5,897 bases of DNA, from contig JAAOZO010000251.1 of NCBI GenBank assembly GCA_011605715.1, positions 1 through 5,897 of the forward strand, written 5' to 3'. Under the pieces are notes generated by a model, which worked only from the letters and a program-made list of their open reading frames with translations, had not been told where the DNA came from and made no database searches. This DNA is from Nitrososphaerota archaeon. GTDB taxonomy: Archaea; Thermoproteota; EX4484-205; JAAOZO01. Both the position numbers and the translations under genes were made by a program. This document shows positions 4,530 through 5,897 of this stretch, one piece after another (the first letter of the stretch is position 1; each line of letters opens with the position of its first letter).

Positions 4530-5507
4530 ATGAGCTCCATAAAATTTGGTAGAGGAATAGGTCACGTTTACGCTTCTTCTAAGTTTTCAATTAGTGCATA
4601 CAAAACTGTTTTAGAGCCTGATAGAAATGAACCCGAATGGTGGGCTGGTGCTCCAAGCGTTACTAAAGATAAAACTGGAAAGATATGGCTGGCTGCACGT
4701 ATGCGAGAAGGTTATTCGCCAAGAGGTTTTCGAGGCTATGAAATTAGAATTTTAAGTTCTGAAGATGGTTTTAAGTTTAGCACTGTTAAAAAGATCGCTC
4801 GAGAAGAATGTGGAATGAAGGGTTTTGAGAGGCCTTCAATCATACTAGATCCAAAAACTGGAAAATTTAAGTTGTATCTTTGTGGGCCTCATCCTACTAA
4901 AGGAAAATGGCATATCATGAAACTAGACGATGTTGACGACCCAAGAGATTTTGATCCTAAGACTATAAGGTCTGTAGTTGATCCTGATGCTCTAGGAGCA
5001 AACTTCTATGGCGTTAAGGATCCATTCGTAATTTTTATAGAAAATGAGTATCACATGTTTTTAATTGGTGGCATAGGTGTGGAAAGAGCTTTTCACTTAA
5101 AGTCTAGCGACGGGGAGAATTGGGCACTTGCTCAACCTAATCCAATTCTTGAAAACACAGGGTGGCATAATTACTATACCCGTCCTGCATGTATTCTTCC
5201 TCTTCCTATTGGCTATCTAATGGTGTACGAGGGTTCTAATGTGTCGTGGTACGATCCTGCCTACAACATAGTAAGTGGGCTAGCATACAGCTTAGACCTA
5301 TACAAATGGTTTGATTTATCTCCAGATAGTCCATTATTTATAAGTCAAACTCCAGGCAAATATAAAACTCTAAGGTATTCAGATTTCTTAGTTCTTAAAG
5401 ATCGTATACTTTTTTACTATGAAGCGGCTAGAGAAAACGACACTAACGAAATTCGAGTTTCTGAAATACCCTTAGATGCTTGGAGAGAAATCGTTGAAGA
5501 TTTTTAA
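4530..5507 (+). CDS. Five-bladed beta-propeller glycosidase-like protein (GH43/GH130 type)
   Basis: The 325 residues show five spaced repeats of a blade core: APSVTKDKTGKIWLAAR (41-57), RPSIILDPKTGKFKLYLCG (101-119), KDPFVIFIENEYHMFLIGG (163-181), RPACILPLPIGYLMVYEG (218-235) and YSDFLVLKDRILFYYEAA (283-300). This is the five-bladed propeller of the arabinanase/levansucrase/GH130 superfamily, acting on glycosidic bonds. Acidic residues at blade cores include Glu100, Asp164 (KDP), Glu234 (YEG), Asp285 and Glu298. Asp164 and Glu234 fall about where GH43 enzymes carry the pKa-modulating Asp and the acid Glu, but the first blade reads GAPSV, with Ala41 where GH43 has its base Asp. This fits a GH130-like phosphorylase or an unassigned family better than a standard GH43 hydrolase. 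No signal peptide is seen, so the protein is probably cytoplasmic. The exact family and substrate are uncertain. Confidence 0.7.
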   Translation: MSSIKFGRGIGHVYASSKFSISAYKTVLEPDRNEPEWWAGAPSVTKDKTGKIWLAARMREGYSPRGFRGYEIRILSSEDGFKFSTVKKIAREECGMKGFERPSIILDPKTGKFKLYLCGPHPTKGKWHIMKLDDVDDPRDFDPKTIRSVVDPDALGANFYGVKDPFVIFIENEYHMFLIGGIGVERAFHLKSSDGENWALAQPNPILENTGWHNYYTRPACILPLPIGYLMVYEGSNVSWYDPAYNIVSGLAYSLDLYKWFDLSPDSPLFISQTPGKYKTLRYSDFLVLKDRILFYYEAARENDTNEIRVSEIPLDAWREIVEDF

Positions 5508-5697
5508 TTCAAAGGATTAAGAACTGGGTCAACAGGGTCTCTCAACTACTTCACATTAAAATTAGGCATTTAATGAAGCTAAACTTTATAGGGATTTAAA
5601 ACTTCTACTTCCACACCTTAATTAAGCATAATTTCTCCATTAAATGCCCTTCATAATACTGCCTTTTCCCCTATCGGTAGACTTATTTCCTGTGTTG
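5508..5697. repeat. Convergent spacer with a 14-base inverted repeat
   Basis: No gene is seen here. The arms are 5565-5578 (GGCATTTAATGAAG) and 5635-5648 (CTCCATTAAATGCC), identical in inverse over 11 contiguous bases and 13 of 14 overall. In a minus-strand RNA the odd pair becomes G-U. The 56-base loop holds the palindrome CTTAATTAAG at 5617-5626. The arms lie between two convergent genes, so they may form a structure after the sulfatase stop, or be the ends of a small degenerate insertion. No flanking target duplication was seen. Confidence 0.4.
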
Positions 5698-5897
5698 TTA
5701 GTGGGTCTTTGCCCCCGTTAACCTCCTGTACCTACTTTCCAATGCACCTAGTAGCCTTAGTGCTGTCTCCTGTTCCTCACTCGCCACGTTCCTCAATTCG
5801 CTTGGATCCTTAGTTAGGTTGTATAGTTCAACGTGACCTGGCTCCCTACCGTATACATCTGCCCTAATCCACTGTACCAGCTTCCAATACTTAGTCC
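5698..5897 (-). CDS. C-terminal fragment of a sulfatase
   Basis: On the minus strand an open frame enters from the right edge and ends in TAA at 5698-5700, giving 65 full residues plus a partial codon. The segment RADVYGREPGHVELYNLTKD, followed by PSELRNVASEEQET, matches the typical end of type I (formylglycine) sulfatases, where [E/Q]LY[D/N]LxxDPxExxN precedes the last helix. The family removes sulfate esters from glycans or other substrates. The catalytic Cys/Ser motif lies outside the window, so the activity and substrate cannot be judged. The coding sequence is about 50% GC and uses AGG for six of its seven Arg codons. Sampled lines of the other genes are roughly 32-43% GC, a sign of a different origin or a strain-variable segment. 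Confidence 0.8.
   Translation of the reverse strand, partial: TKYWKLVQWIRADVYGREPGHVELYNLTKDPSELRNVASEEQETALRLLGALESRYRRLTGAKTH

Noticed and set aside
1..5897. CRISPR arrays, tRNA or rRNA genes, complete insertion sequences
   Set aside because: No regularly spaced repeats, no cloverleaf or rRNA-like segments, and no transposase coding region were seen on either strand.

Overview
The window looks archaeal, probably a thermophilic Thermoproteota-type organism. The first genes of transcription units have TATA-like boxes centred about 26-28 bases upstream of the ATG and no Shine-Dalgarno sequence, which fits leaderless mRNAs. The one clear Shine-Dalgarno sits in front of an internal operon gene. 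The protein set (archaeal-style DUF134 regulator, NifX/NifB-type protein with a Gly-rich DUF5320-like partner, L-fucose-isomerase-like protein) agrees. I cannot name a species. Most of the window is AT-rich, but the last 200 bases are about 50% GC.

Layout, left to right. (1) The C-terminal end of a probable GH78 alpha-L-rhamnosidase (+). (2) A T-rich convergent spacer. (3) A GH53-family endo-beta-1,4-galactanase-like enzyme (-), encoded downstream of (4) an L-fucose/L-arabinose isomerase-like protein (-). (5) A 373-base spacer with a TATA box, a candidate regulatory box and several short hairpins. (6) A metal/redox-type module: a NifX/NifB-like protein with an unusual Gly/Arg-rich N-terminus overlapping a Gly/Trp-rich DUF5320-like coiled-coil protein (both -), divergent from a DUF134 helix-turn-helix regulator (+). 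A perfect inverted repeat lies between the two promoters. (7) A five-bladed beta-propeller glycosidase-like protein (+). (8) A convergent spacer holding a 14-base inverted repeat. (9) The C-terminal end of a sulfatase (-), entering from the right.

Four or five genes therefore fit breakdown of plant- or alga-type polysaccharide (rhamnose, galactan, other glycosides, sulfate esters) plus isomerisation of a released sugar. No signal peptide is evident on the complete enzymes, so they probably act in the cytoplasm on imported oligosaccharides. The metal/redox module sits in the middle of this set with no obvious pathway link.

The most notable regulatory observation is a 12-base box, TTTAGGAG(G/A)CTA. 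It occurs upstream of the isomerase and of the propeller glycosidase, with 11 of 12 bases identical, in opposite orientation relative to the gene, and centred exactly 47.5 bases before each ATG. It is a candidate shared operator for a sugar regulon. The second is the TTGTGC-AAAC-GCACAA inverted repeat between the DUF5320 and DUF134 promoters, a candidate autoregulatory site for DUF134.
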